Of a stretch of 64,000 nt of DNA, positions 48,201 to 61,600 are shown in pieces. Numbering within the stretch: the first letter of the stretch is position 1; each line of letters starts with the position of its first letter. The stretch comes from Apricaphanius iberus (taxonomy: Eukaryota > Chordata > Actinopteri > Cyprinodontiformes > Aphaniidae): NCBI GenBank assembly GCA_028564705.1, contig JAPXFQ010000189.1, forward strand, positions 682,001-746,000, written 5' to 3'. The notes under the pieces are model-generated. The model was not told the DNA's origin, did no database searches, and was given only the letters and a program-made list of their open reading frames with translations. The position numbers and the translations under genes were made by a program.

Positions 48201-51200
48201 GTTTGGTGAATTTGTGCAAATCAGTTGATGTGCATTTATGCAATGAGGGAGAGTGTTGTCTTAGGAATCAACACCCTTTTCAACATGTGCATTTTTGTTA
48301 GACAGCTTCTATTCTCCCGACAAAATAGACTAAATAAAAAAAGGATTGAACTTACTCTCAAAATTCTAAAATTACACAAACAAATCTTTCATGGTGATGC
48401 AGGACTCTTGAAATTACTAAGATTACCGAACCATCAAAGGTTTATCCTGAATTGATTTAACAGTACATAACTACAACCAAACCATGGAGTGCATTGGTAC
48501 AAACTGTTCAGAAACATGCCCACTACTGCTCAAGACACATACGCTGCATTTTCAAAAGCATCTGCTCATCTGCCTTTACACACATGTAAACATAAGAGAC
48601 ATCCTTCCCCTTATCTATAGGCTTTAGTATGATGTCAGTCTACCCATTAAAACTGTTTAAGCTTCAGCTCTGCTGGAAAAAGTGTGCTCAAGGGAATTCC
48701 TAAAATTATGATTCTTAAGTACATTTTTGAGGTCTGACAATCAGTTTCTTTACATGCAGCAAGAGAAAATCAAATTATTACCTTAGTCTGACAGAAATCA
48801 AACTTTTGATTATTTCGACTTAAGTGGAACCGAAATGGAGTTTGAGAAAGGCTAAGACTAAGATTAAATGAGAATCAGGAGTAGTCGCGCTATTCGGAGC
48901 CTGGGTACTCCCCTTTAGGGAAGTAATGAGACAGCGGAACAACAACAACATACCGAGCAGCAGGAGTGTAAAACAATCAAACTGCAGTGCTGCAGCGTTG
49001 TTGTCCGTTTCTTTGCTCATTGTGCATATCTCTCTTTACACCCTTTGCTTCACTTAATTTAGCATTTGTTTACTATCTGTGTGACTCTAGTCCAACAGTA
49101 GAATTTCAGAACAAAAGGACGTATGTCGCCACCTAGCGTCTTGGAGTCAAATGTACTTCATCCAATAATTCAGTTTTCTGAGTGACATGTAAACTGGGAC
49201 TTGACTCTCAACTCTAAGTAATTAATCCGATTAGTGCCAAAAGGTCAATTTAGATGTGCATGTAAACTTACTTATTGATACTAGACAAGATGGTCTGGCA
49301 AACGGAAGTGGGAACAGGAAAAGGCCAACCCCAGACTGTTCCCTCAAGGTTGGGAGCATTGACATCAACAAGATTTTTTTGGTGTTAAGATTTCCTTACA
49401 GTGAAACTAAGGGGCTGAGCCCTCTCGATCGTGTCCAGTAAAGGCATGCTTTACACCACTACACAACCCTTTGCATAACTTATGTGCTTTGATGCAATCA
49501 TTGAAACCTTTTATTCATATTCTACATTATTTCATTAAGCTATACACACACTATTTCAAAAGTCACTTGAAATTTGGGTGTCAATAGCTACAGACTCCTC
49601 AGATAGTTCTTTGTGACCTATTTGCATATTGTGCCATGGCATTTGTGATTTTGTGAGGCCTACCACGCAATGGTGGAGTTTACATTTTTTTTGCCACTTG
49701 CTGGGGGAAATATTCCAAAGGTAGTCTTACCATGGTTCCACATTCAAATTTACCAAACTAGAAGATCATAAATATTTTATAAATCTCTTGGAAGAGATAG
49801 AAACACCTGAATAAATTATTTAAAAGGCTATTCTTTTGGCAATGAGCTGTGAGTTGAAAGATCAAAACTGGGCCATTACAGTAAATATCTAAAGACAGAC
49901 TTTCGAAAACAAATGTATGTATTGATGACACTTGATTCACAAATGGATGAGCGTGGGGCTGTGAATATTATCTTTAAAAAGCTAAAAGTTCATATTTACT
50001 TTATTTAACATTCAAGTTTGAGGTTTATTAAAATCGACTTAGAAAAGGCTACTTTTCCAGTATGAAAATTAATCCTCAAAAATAGAAAGTTTCTACAAGA
50101 GCAACTGTGTGCACAGTAGAAGTGTATCAATATTCCTCTGTTAGGAAGTTCAGAAAAGCACATCCAAAAAAAAAGGAATAACAACACTCTCACAAATGTA
50201 AATGTGCAAAGAACTCACATGGGGAAGCCTGGGTGACTTGCAGAATCTGGTGAAGCCCTGCATGGATGAAAAAGAAAGGGGACAAAAGAAGAAAGTTGTG
50301 AATGTATATATACATACATACTACAGTACAGACCAAAAGTTTGGAAACACCTTCTCATTCAATGTGATTTCTTTATTTTCATGAATACATTGTAGATTCT
50401 CAATTAAGGGCATAAAAACTATGAATGAACACATAATGTATGGAATCACTGTGTGTAGTTAAACAAAAACGGTGAAATAACTGAATACATGGTATATTTT
50501 AGATTCCTCAAAGTAGCCACCCTTTGCTCTGAGTACTGCTTTGCATTCTCTTGAGCTTCAAGAGGTAGTCACCCGAAACGGTTTTCCAACAGTCTTGAAG
50601 GACTTCCCAGAGATGCTTAGTACTTGTTGGCCCTTTTGCCTTCACTCTGCAGTTCCGGTGACTTTAGAGGACAGTTTATTTCCCAACTTTTTGTTAACGT
50701 CCTATTCATTTCCATATGTGCTCATTCATAGTTTTGATGCCTTCAGTGTCAATATGTCAATAGTCATGAAAAAAAAGGAAACTCATTGAATGAAAAGGTG
50801 TACGTCCTGGAATCAATACAGGAAGAGCACATGTTGGTCATTGGAGACTTGCAGTATTAGGCAACAAGCTAAGGATTCATGGATTTGCAATAATCTTGAC
50901 ATGTTCTGGAATAAAAACAGAAACTATGAGCTACAAAAAGTCGAGGTATCTTTCTTGACATTTGAAATAATAAGTGTGTGTGAGCAGGAATGGGGCTGCT
51001 ACACTCTGCAAAAGAGACAGGTTGATGAGTGACCGGTAAAGCAACCAGGAATTAAAGTTGAAACAGGAAGAGAACATTTGTCTGGCAAACTTTCCTGTTC
51101 GGAGACTTGGACCTTGTTTGGCCGGAATACTTGAGGTCTTGACAGAAAATGAGGAAAGTGTCCTTTACTGGGTATTGTTTCACTAGCAGTACTGCACAGA

Positions 51201-52572
51201 GAAAGGGACTCTATACGAAGAAAACAGAGTGGTGAAACTATGGAGAGCAGAAGCTCTCATAGCCAGTTATGGTTGTTTACGCTCACTGCCACATTGATCA
51301 AGTTCCACCATGGGAAGATGGATGTTCACTTTGTCTGTAACCCTTAGATCATTGGTCAAGTACATAGTCCAAGTCAGCACTAGAGCTGATGAGGCACAAC
51401 AGATCTAGTATTCAGTGGAAGTGATTAAAATTCATAGGCATGATAAAGAAGTCAAAGACACAGGTAGAGATATAATCAGAAAATCAGGGAGTAGTCTAAA
51501 ACGATGGTCAGGAAGTAGGAAACAGGTCAAGTCCTTTGCACTTTCTTTTTGATCCACCGCTTACATTATTTATATATTTATTATTAATTTGTTTTATCTC
51601 TCCCCTCTTAGTAAATATGACTTACAGTATATGACTTATTACTTTCATTAACTTCTGTTCCTTACGAGGAGCTGCCAATTCAGCTCAATAATGGAAACCC
51701 AAATAAACAAGTTCTCAAGATAATCCTAAAAAAAATTAAGCCGAGAGTTAGAGCCAATGAGTCACATAATAATTACGAACTGATTGCATTTGGTGCATTA
51801 ACCAACCCAGATGTTTGTTTTTACTGGGTTTGGAATGAAGTTTTTTTTTTTCCAATAATCTTGACCAATTTAATGCAAAACTTGTGAAACAAATTAGCCT
51901 AGAGGAGGAACATTATCTGCCATCATCTTTCCACAACTCTGAACAAAGGGAAATTAACATATTTGACAGTCGGCCAACCACAACATTTTTAGGTTAGTTT
52001 GTGTGAACTTTCAGGATGGGTGATTGATACAGTTTTTGTTTGTGAATATATTTTCAGTCGCCCAACCTTTTTTTTTTCAAATTAAATTGCTTAGAGATTT
52101 TAGTCGAAGTTCTTTTTCCCCTGGTGTGTGGCAGGATTGGCTTTGGCTATTAAGCATGGGGAGGGTAATTATTTTGCAATGGTGCGACCTTCTCTAATTT
52201 GTAAAAATGTTTTAGCTCGAACTGACATACACACACCCCCACCCCCACCCACCCCCCCCCACACACACACGCACACACACATGTTGGCTTTCTATGTCTT
52301 GTGGGGACTTCTCATTGACATAATGTTTTCCGTAGCGCCTTACCCTAACCTTAACCATCAAAAATTAATGCCTAACCCTGACCCTTACCCCAACCTAACC
52401 ATAACCTAAGTGTAACCCTGACACTAAAACCAAATTTTAAGCCTCAAAAATTGCTTCAAACTTGTGGGGACCGGGATTTTGGTCCCCACAAGGGAGGTCG
52501 GTCCCCACTTGGATAGTAAACTTCCAATTTTTGGTCCCCACAAAGATAGTAATACCAGGTCCACACACACAC

Positions 52573-52611
<39 letters not shown>

Positions 52612-55600
52612 TTGCTGGAACAGTTAGTCCCTGACAGGCTGTTTGATGCAAAAAAAACATTAAAATTAATCCTCAAACCGACTGGGTTTAAAAAACAACT
52701 CAGTCTAGAAAGGGAGATTCAATTTTGGATTAGTTTAGATTTTGGTGGGCCATAAAAAGATTCTCTAAGGTTGTGAAGATGAGGACAAATAAGGTAATCA
52801 TGGAATAATAATCTAGCTAATATGGGATATTGGTGTAAAATGACTTAACATGAGTGCTATTAACAATTAATATGACACTGAAGCCACTGAAGTCCAATTT
52901 TCTTGCATGAATTTTATTGTAGGGGTGTTTCTACTCCTTCTCCTCTTTTACGTGGAAACAATCTTGTCTTGGAGGTGCAAACTATTGCATAAGTGCATAT
53001 ATTTTTACAAAACAGGACCTGATCTGTGCATGAGGGATATTCCTGACTGAGAAGATGAAGCCGAAGCATTGGGTGAATGGAAATGAATCCAGATAGGGTC
53101 TGCAAGTTTCCCAGATTTCAAATGAAGTAGACAGATTTGCCTGTTTATGAGCTATTTAATCAAATTAATTGCTTAAAACACAGTTATGCATTTAAAGAGT
53201 TAAATTAGGTAAGATTCTTCTGTATAACCCACTCATGTTGGCATTATTAATCCAGTTCGATAAAGGAAAGATACAAACATCCATGAACCTATTAGATTCA
53301 GATTAAGACAAAAACGGCCACCCTAAACGCCTAGTGCAGTGGCTTTTAAACCTCCCATATCATTGTGTTGTTAGAGAACAAAAAAAAAATGTCATTACTT
53401 TTTCACCAAACAAATTTTAGCTTGAAAAAGGCAGCTTGCCTTGGGAGTGAGGATCTACTCACAGATTCTCCCTGGTTACCAAATTCCAACATATTTTTTG
53501 GTGATTCAGTTTTTTTTAATAAAGTTAATATGAAACAAAATAAATATACCAAATTAAAAAGCTGTTTTGGGAGGAAAAAACCTAATCCCTCTTATTTATG
53601 AAAGTCAGTTTAAAGTCTTCTGCCTGGCTGTTACATGGGTCTATCTTTCCAACACAACACAGGAACCTGTCTTATCTATTGGGGTTTTTCATTTTGGTTG
53701 AATCTTCTCCAACTGGTGTACTATTCAAACTTTCTGGTCTTCATCTGGCCTTTGGACTACTTAAAACTTCCTGTTGTGAAATGGGTGTTATTGTGCAAAC
53801 ATTTATCTATTAATGAATCCCCTGAGCTGGAATAACCTTCTCAATCTACAAGGAAGAGCAGATTTAACACCTTTGTTCAGAGTTACAATTTTAATGGAAT
53901 AAGCAACATTATTGTGTTTTGGATTAAATTATTAAACTCTTTCAACTTGACTTTAGATCTGATACAATTAGAAAGGGAACTTTGACATTTTTCATGTTAT
54001 ATTATGTGAAAATGTATATCATCTGGGTTAGGAAGCAATATGGAGGATCTCAGTTTGAAAAAAACAAATAAGCTCCAACTGCAGAGTCACGGTTATTGTT
54101 TTGTCAGACAGAAATCAGTGTTAAAGTGAATTTCTTTTACATGAAAAACAGCAGTTCATGAGAAGATTGTCATTACATTTACACTGCTTTCCTTTATCAA
54201 ATCAGTTTTTTGTAATGATGATATACAAGGAATGATTTTGACTGTGTAACTTTCTAAATTTAAGGTTGTTGGAGTTTCCACTACTACAGGGGGCTGTTAG
54301 CTAATCTTGTTGTTCAAAAGCTCCCTATTCTCCAAACTGAGACATCTTCGAGTGCTGTCAATCCAAAACTATTATACTAAAAACTACTAACAACCAACAA
54401 AAACACTCACTTTTATGAATTCCTTGTTTAAGTGGATACACCAGTCTAGTCTATAAGCGAATACATTTTCTGACAGCACACATAAACTACACGTACAGCG
54501 GCTCACAGATGTTGTTATACTCTGAACTATTACATACATTGTCCCTAACATACTTTTTCATGTTACAACCACTAAATAATCATCTGAACAGTGTGATGTG
54601 GATTTGTATGTCACTTCTATGCTTTTATACTACACATTTCCCTGAAAACACCATAAGCTCTGTGAAATCTGGTGGTGGCAGAATCATACAGTGGGGATGC
54701 TTTTCATTTCCAGGGACAGCGAAACTGATCAGAAGTGATGCGGAAATGGATGTTGCAAAATTCAGGAAAACTCGTGAAAAACAGAACTGTTAAAGGCTAC
54801 AACAATTTTCAGGTTCACCTTCGAGCAGGAGACATTCAACATAGAGCCAGAGCAACAGTGGAATGGTTTAGATTAAAATGCATTGGTTAGAATGGTCTAG
54901 TCAAAGGCCAAAGCTAAATCTACCTGAGAATCTGAAGAAAGAATAAAAAATCTGTGTTCATAGATGCTCCCCACCTAATCTGACTTTTAATGAGCTTCTA
55001 TGGAAATAAGAATATGCAACAATCTGAAGCTGAAGTTTTACAAAGCTCATAGAGACACAGTCCTACAGGCTTGCAGCTTTAATAGTAGTTTAAAATGGTT
55101 CTTCAAGGCATTGACTTAGGTGGACCATCCTTTTTCACATTTGTATTGGGGAAAGTTTTTAAAGACTCTATTTTCATTTCACTTCACAGTTATGTTCTAC
55201 TTTGTGTTGGCATATCACAAAAAAATTCCTAAAGTAATTGAAGTTGCTTTTTGAAGTTTGTGGTTGCAGTGTGACAAAAATGAGAAAAAAAACACACTTT
55301 GAACTAGTGAGATGCAACTCAAGTAACTTTAAATACCTTTTCAGATTAGTACCAGTATCCTTTAAAAGCAACAGTTGCTTTATAGAACTATATAATCAAA
55401 TTTAAAAGTTCATGACTTTAACCTTTTTCAGGGGCAGTTGTGAGTTTATTTAGATAGGATACATTATTGATTTAAATAAATCCAACTGTCAGCATTGCAG
55501 TAAATTAGAGAAATATAATATTACAGACTGGCAATAAGCTCATATGGCTAAAAGCAATTTATTTAAACTTTCACTGTGAGTGTGTAGATAACCATTCAAA

Positions 55601-58600
55601 TGTAGGCGCTTGTGTGTGTCATTAGCTTGAGGTCTGGCTGCTATAAATTTCTTCATCCTTTGTTCTGACAGTTCATAACAAGCTCCAGCTCTGTGTTTCT
55701 TATGGACCCTCAGCAGATGGTGTGAGTGAAGACCGCTGTTGATAAACCACCCAGAAAAGCCTTGCTGAATCAAAAGTAATACCAAAAAACAACAATGAAA
55801 TGAAGAAAATAAACCTCTTTATTCATTTTACATGCAGCGAATTGGTAATGTGCCAGTTTTAAGTTACATTAGGCTTTCAAATGATTAGGAATCGTTCAGC
55901 TTTTGATGCCCTCATTAATACAGGCAAAGCTGTGTCCCTCAGCCCAACTGACAATAAGACGTACTCTAATTAGCAAACCCATCACAGATGTCTTTCCAGT
56001 TACAAACTATAAAAATCAAAACAAGATGAGGAAATAATAATAATAAAAAAAAGATTAAACTAATGAGCAACAAAACTTTCAAACAATGGGGACAACCACA
56101 GGGGATCAAGGGTAATGCCTGAGGAACTAACAATCTGTTAAAAAGGATGAAATGTTAGAAAGTGCAAAGGGAGAATTGTCACTTTTTTCAGTCACATACC
56201 ACAAACATCTCACTGTTAGTAGGGATGGATATCGTTTAGGTTTTATCCGATACCGGTGCCGGTACTGTTGAATCAGTACCGGTAATTTAACGGTGCTTGA
56301 AACGATCCTTAAAGAATGGGGAAAAAAACATACAAACTTCACCCAACAACAATCTTATTCTTTTATTTTTAGTAGGGCTGTCAAACGATTACGAATTTTG
56401 ATCCAATTAAGCACAGGGTAGCTGTGAATTAATCACCATTCCTAAATATGATTAAAAAAAAATACAACTTTCAGTGTATATAAAGGACAAATCCAGATGC
56501 CGTTGTTCTTTTTAAAAATTAAATATAGGAGAAATCTATTTTATGTTCGTTTGGAACTCCACAATCAGCTTCAAAATGTATGTGTGGTCTCCTATGAAAA
56601 ATAACAAATACAGGTAGAACTAACCAAAATATATGAATATATTTAACATTTTGATATCACCAGTCTGTGTTGAACATCACATTATTGCATTAATTTTGAC
56701 ATTCCTAATTTTTAGCAGTTGTTTTGCAATAAGATAGCTTTGTTAACCGTTTCTGGTGATATAGGGCATCACTCTTGGCTTATAGCATGCCCAGAATCCA
56801 TAGTGCTTGAAATCTCTGGAAAAAAAGAACCAAAATAAAGCACCGGAATGTGCGCTGATTTTTTCATTCTTGTTACTACTGTTTATGTCAAAACCGGTGC
56901 CATTATTGCACTGGATATCGGTACCCATCCCTAACCGTTAGTATGCTTTCGGTTTAGAAAGTGCCATGCAAAATAGCTACTAAACTTTCTGTTCTGGTCT
57001 TGTTTAATGTTGTAGTCCATATCAACTGGTACAGTAAAATAGTCACAGGCCAGCACCAAATATCTATGGGTTGTTGTTTGTAAGTCACAATCAAAAATGA
57101 ACAGCGGTAGTTTTGCTTATTTAGCCTTTTAAAAGAGAAAAATAGGGGTTACATTTTCAAAGCCAAATTTGCATCCATGATATTTATTCATTTATAAATG
57201 TTACTGTTTCAAACTAATTATTTAGTTAGCAAGCTAAAGATTTAGTTTACAAATCAAATATTTAGCTACAAAATAAATATTTTGTTTGCAAATTACATAT
57301 GAAGCTAAACAGTTGGCTAGAAAACTAAACTGGACAGCGTATTTTATAACTTCAAAGTAAATATTTACTGTAAGTCATAGCTAAATATTTAGCTAACATA
57401 CAAATTCACTTTGCTTTCAAAATAAAAGCGATCGCTCCCACGAAACTCTACATACACTCCTGCTGCTGATGCAGTCACTTTTGCTTTAAATCTATCAGTA
57501 CAAGTCTATTGCCGTTAAAACAGCTCATCCTATGTTTCAGGCAGAAAGGTTGGACATGTAGGGACTCAAACCAAAAAATGTCGTCAAGCAATTTATATAG
57601 AGGTTCTCAAGAACCATCTTTTATTTTGGTTGCTCACTTCCGCAAAAATAGGCTCTGGCTGATCTATCAACACAGCGCAGAACGCATTGTGCCTGTTAAA
57701 CCCGCAGCAAGACACGCTACCACATGAGATAATTATTGAAAAAAATAATAATAAATTAATGCACACAAAATATAAACTAAGAGTAATTAACACTGTAATG
57801 GCCATAAACCTGACAGTTATGTAAATATTTACCTGTTTTTTCCCCCCAAAGACGCATCATAACAGACTACACTCTCATCAAGTCTCCACCTGGTGAAGAT
57901 GCGCTGAGCGCACATGATCCTAGTGGATCCTCATTAGTTTCTCACGTAGTGGTTAACCTTCTTGGAGTCCAATTAATAAAATGTAATAATCATAAACTAT
58001 ACCACAATGATAACTGGCTTTATATATGACATTTGAAAAAAAATTCAGACACGTTGCACTTTTAATTAGTCTAACCCTACATTACGATGTGTGCATGCAG
58101 CAGAGAGCAGCGCATGTACATCGCATTATTTGCTTTTTTACTGACAAACAAAAAACAGAATTCACAGCATTTTAGCCTAATTTTTTTGCCAAAGATTCTC
58201 ACTCCTCGCTTTAACCGTGCAGCTCGGATTAGCAGCTGCAAACTCATCATTTGCGCCTGTTGAGAATTGCTCATGCAATTTTAGTAATTCACCGGCAAAT
58301 TAAGGACAACCCACTTGCCCAAATTTTTAGCGCTGCACCCAAATTTGCAGTCAGTATCGGGAATCTTGATGAATCAGCCCCTAAATATTTAGCCTTTTAC
58401 CAAAATATTTGATTTGGAGCCAAACATTGAAATGTTAAACTACATTTACCTTGTAAGGTAAATATTTAACTAGCTAAGTATTTAGTTTGAAACTGACATT
58501 TATAAATGAATAAATAACATGGTGCAAATATGACTTTGCAAAATGAACCCCCATTTTTTCTTACGGCTTTCAGTAAATCGCCAAAGTTTATGCTGTTAAT

Positions 58601-61600
58601 GTTTGACTATGTAACTTTACAAACAGCACCCCATAAATATCTGTTTGCTCGAAGGTTTGTTGTTTTGATATTACTTTAAAAAAAACCTTCAACAAGAAGT
58701 AAGGAACTTGAACTAGTATATTCTTATCACACTGTTCATTAACTGTGTTTATTCTGTTAGTACAACATTTAAAGGAGCAGGTGGCCGGACTGAAGAAATT
58801 AAACTAGCAACTGCCGCGGCCGGCGCTGCGAGTAACTGCAGCCACCGCGGTAGTGTGCACAAAAAGTAAATAAATCAGAGACGTAGCGTACTTTCAGGCC
58901 ACCGCACACCGAGCTCATCACCAACTGTATGGCAAACAAGCAACATGACTAGCGAAGAAGTAAGTAATAGTGTTTATTCGACTGTGTCTGAAATTCGGGT
59001 TCTTCCTGTTAAATCGAGAACGCACAAGAATAGTAGATTGACGTTACATCCGCGTGTAAGCGCGGGAAATTCTGCCACCGAATTGCAGACTATTTTGCAG
59101 CACACATGCTGTTCAGGATAATGGGATTACACATGGGTGGGCTCATTTTACCTAGTTTAAAACGCTTCATCAGCCAAAACAATTACAAAACATAACATGA
59201 TTATAATTCATTTTAGAAATCCAGCCCCCTGCTCCTTTAATATTGCTTCATTGTGATGATTGGGAAAGCAAAAGACAAAACTGAAACTAAAAGGAAATAT
59301 ATGTTTACAGCTCCTCATGCTCAGAGTCTTTAAAGGTATTTATTCAGTGACCATTGGGACCACAGGGAATTTTAGGATAAATCTTTAATATTTTATATGG
59401 GTAGGCAGGTCTTTAATTTTTTTAAATATATAAGCAGGAAATTTGTAAAAGTGGTGTAGGCTCTGTGCAGCTCAAATGTTGTTGTTTTTTACTGTCTAGG
59501 TCGACATAAAGCTCTCTGTTGCCATAGGACTGTGGTTTAAGTTCATTTTACGAAGTCAGTGGGTGCATTGTGTAAATTATATATATGTAATTTATATATA
59601 AATTACTGTGGGTTTTCAGACAGTAACGAGAGCATCATGTTGTCTGGGTGTTCTGGCATCCTGTTGGGTTTTAGGGAAATGATATCCCTGACATTGGCAC
59701 CCACTCATGGTAAATGGCCTTTGGTTGCTGTGGCAGAGCCAGAGTTATCAGGAGTGACAAAGGCACCTAGGGGGCAAAATTGTGTTTTTCAGATATTTCT
59801 TGTTTTTCACTGCCTGACCAAGTATGTGTGCTAATGGTGAGTGCTTAGGTTATTGTTTGTATGATTTTAGCCTTTTTTGGAGGGTTTATTGAAATTCAAT
59901 TCATGTTATTTATACAGCAACAATTCACATCACATGTGATCTCAAGGCCCTTTCCATGTGTAGCAATTTGAATTCAGTTGATAATATATTGCAATTGATT
60001 CCTCAGCTCATTAGTCTAATCAGTTTAAAAGTTTTCTGGAAACCCAGCATTCACCCCTCCTGGACGAACATGCAATAATTGTTTACATTTACAAACAATA
60101 TTACATGTCAGTTCTCTCTAACAGTTGTTATATCAGTAGGTTTAAACCAGAGAGGTTTGGGAAACCTTGCTGCAGAGCGTGGCAATATGATCATAACTCA
60201 AATATGGCAATACATTAAAAAACAAACAAACAAAAAAAAAACTGAAGATAGGAACCAATCCTCTAATTCTAAAATAATTAAATTATTTTATCTCTGCATA
60301 AAAAGGTTATTAAAACCCTTCTATGTTTGAATAGACATTTTATAGATTTGATTTTTATTTTTTACTCTCAAGGGGATAAAAACAGGGGTAAGTGTGGGGT
60401 AAGTGTCCGTTTATGGTCCTACTAAAAACACTCTGACTAAACTCAGCTGCCAAAACCTGTTGAGTCTTATGTGCACTCAAAAAAAAACCTTGGGTGAACA
60501 TAATAAAATCATGTCAATCATTTCATCCTAACTGATTTGGGTCGATTTAGCAATAATTAGTGATTAATTTTGTTGAGTGAACTAATGCTGCATTCCATAA
60601 TGTAATTCTCCACTTAAAGTGTTCCAGTTTGTCTCACTACACTCTGAGTCGGAAAGAACATTGACGCATTGAGGGCAACAGCTGTCGAGGTGCAGCCTAG
60701 TCTTTTTTACTGTTGTTAGCGACATAGCATTGTCAAAAGACCAGCTTTAAAAACAAAGCTGTACATTGTATTGCACGCACAGCAAGGCCGTGAAATGTAT
60801 AAATTGGTGACTGGACTAAAGCAGAAATGTAGTCAAGTGTGTAAGAGCATTTAAAAATGACATTGAAATTACCAATGTATTACAAATAAAAAGAAAATAC
60901 ATCTCAACTATGGGCACATCCATCTTTGTTTCCGAGCTGCCTGCTCTACACGGTCTACTATCAGAGATCCGAGTTAGAGCTCAAAATTTCTGACCAAATG
61001 GGGGCGTGTCTCGAAGAAATGACGCGAGACAACCGCAAGATTTCCAACTTTCCGACTCGGAAAGGTTAACTGGAATGCAGCATAAATGTAAACATGTTGG
61101 GTCAACCTAATACATTTTGGTTGCTATAAAACACACACACACAAAAAAAAGCAGAGGATGGGACTTGAACTCAGAAAAAGGCCTCTCTTGTCTATGCAGC
61201 TGCACTAACCACTTTGCTACACAATCTTTTTGAAGACTTGAAGACCCAACATGTTTACATTTAGTTCACTCAACAAAATTCATTATTGCTAAATCAACCC
61301 AAATCAATTGGGTAGAAATGATTTACATACTTTTATTTTGTTCAACAAGTTTTTTTTTTTTTGAGTGTGTTGTAATTTTTTTAAACAGCAATTTTTTGTG
61401 TAAATTTTTTTGTTAGAATGCATTATAAATAATGGTTAATTTTTGATTGGTCTCACAAATTTGAGCTTTCTTAAATATCAAGTATTTTTTTAACCCATAA
61501 CAAAAACATTAACATAAAAAAGGCTGTAATGGCTGCCGCAACTCGTGTGTCATGTACACAGTAATCTGGCTGTATAGAGAAGCTGCACGGAGCACAACAT

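Larger units (their letters stand above)
60474..61367. mobile_element. Foldback DNA element with CACTCAAAAAAA ends
   Basis: Arms of about 130 bp (60474-60584 and 61250-61367) are inverted, sharing CACTCAAAAAAAAA, GATTTAGCAATAAT and TTTGTTGAGTGAACTAA. The interior holds a Harbinger-like MITE (60586-61082) and a tRNA-like stretch. Confidence 0.7.

Noticed and set aside
52228..52612. Interstitial telomere or CRISPR-like array
   Set aside because: The CCTAACC words are degenerate and irregular and the repeats have no spacer structure; it is a dispersed repeat with CA microsatellites.
61140..61228. tRNA gene on the minus strand
   Set aside because: A- and B-box-like words exist, but the acceptor stem does not pair and it sits inside a transposon arm; kept only as a relic.
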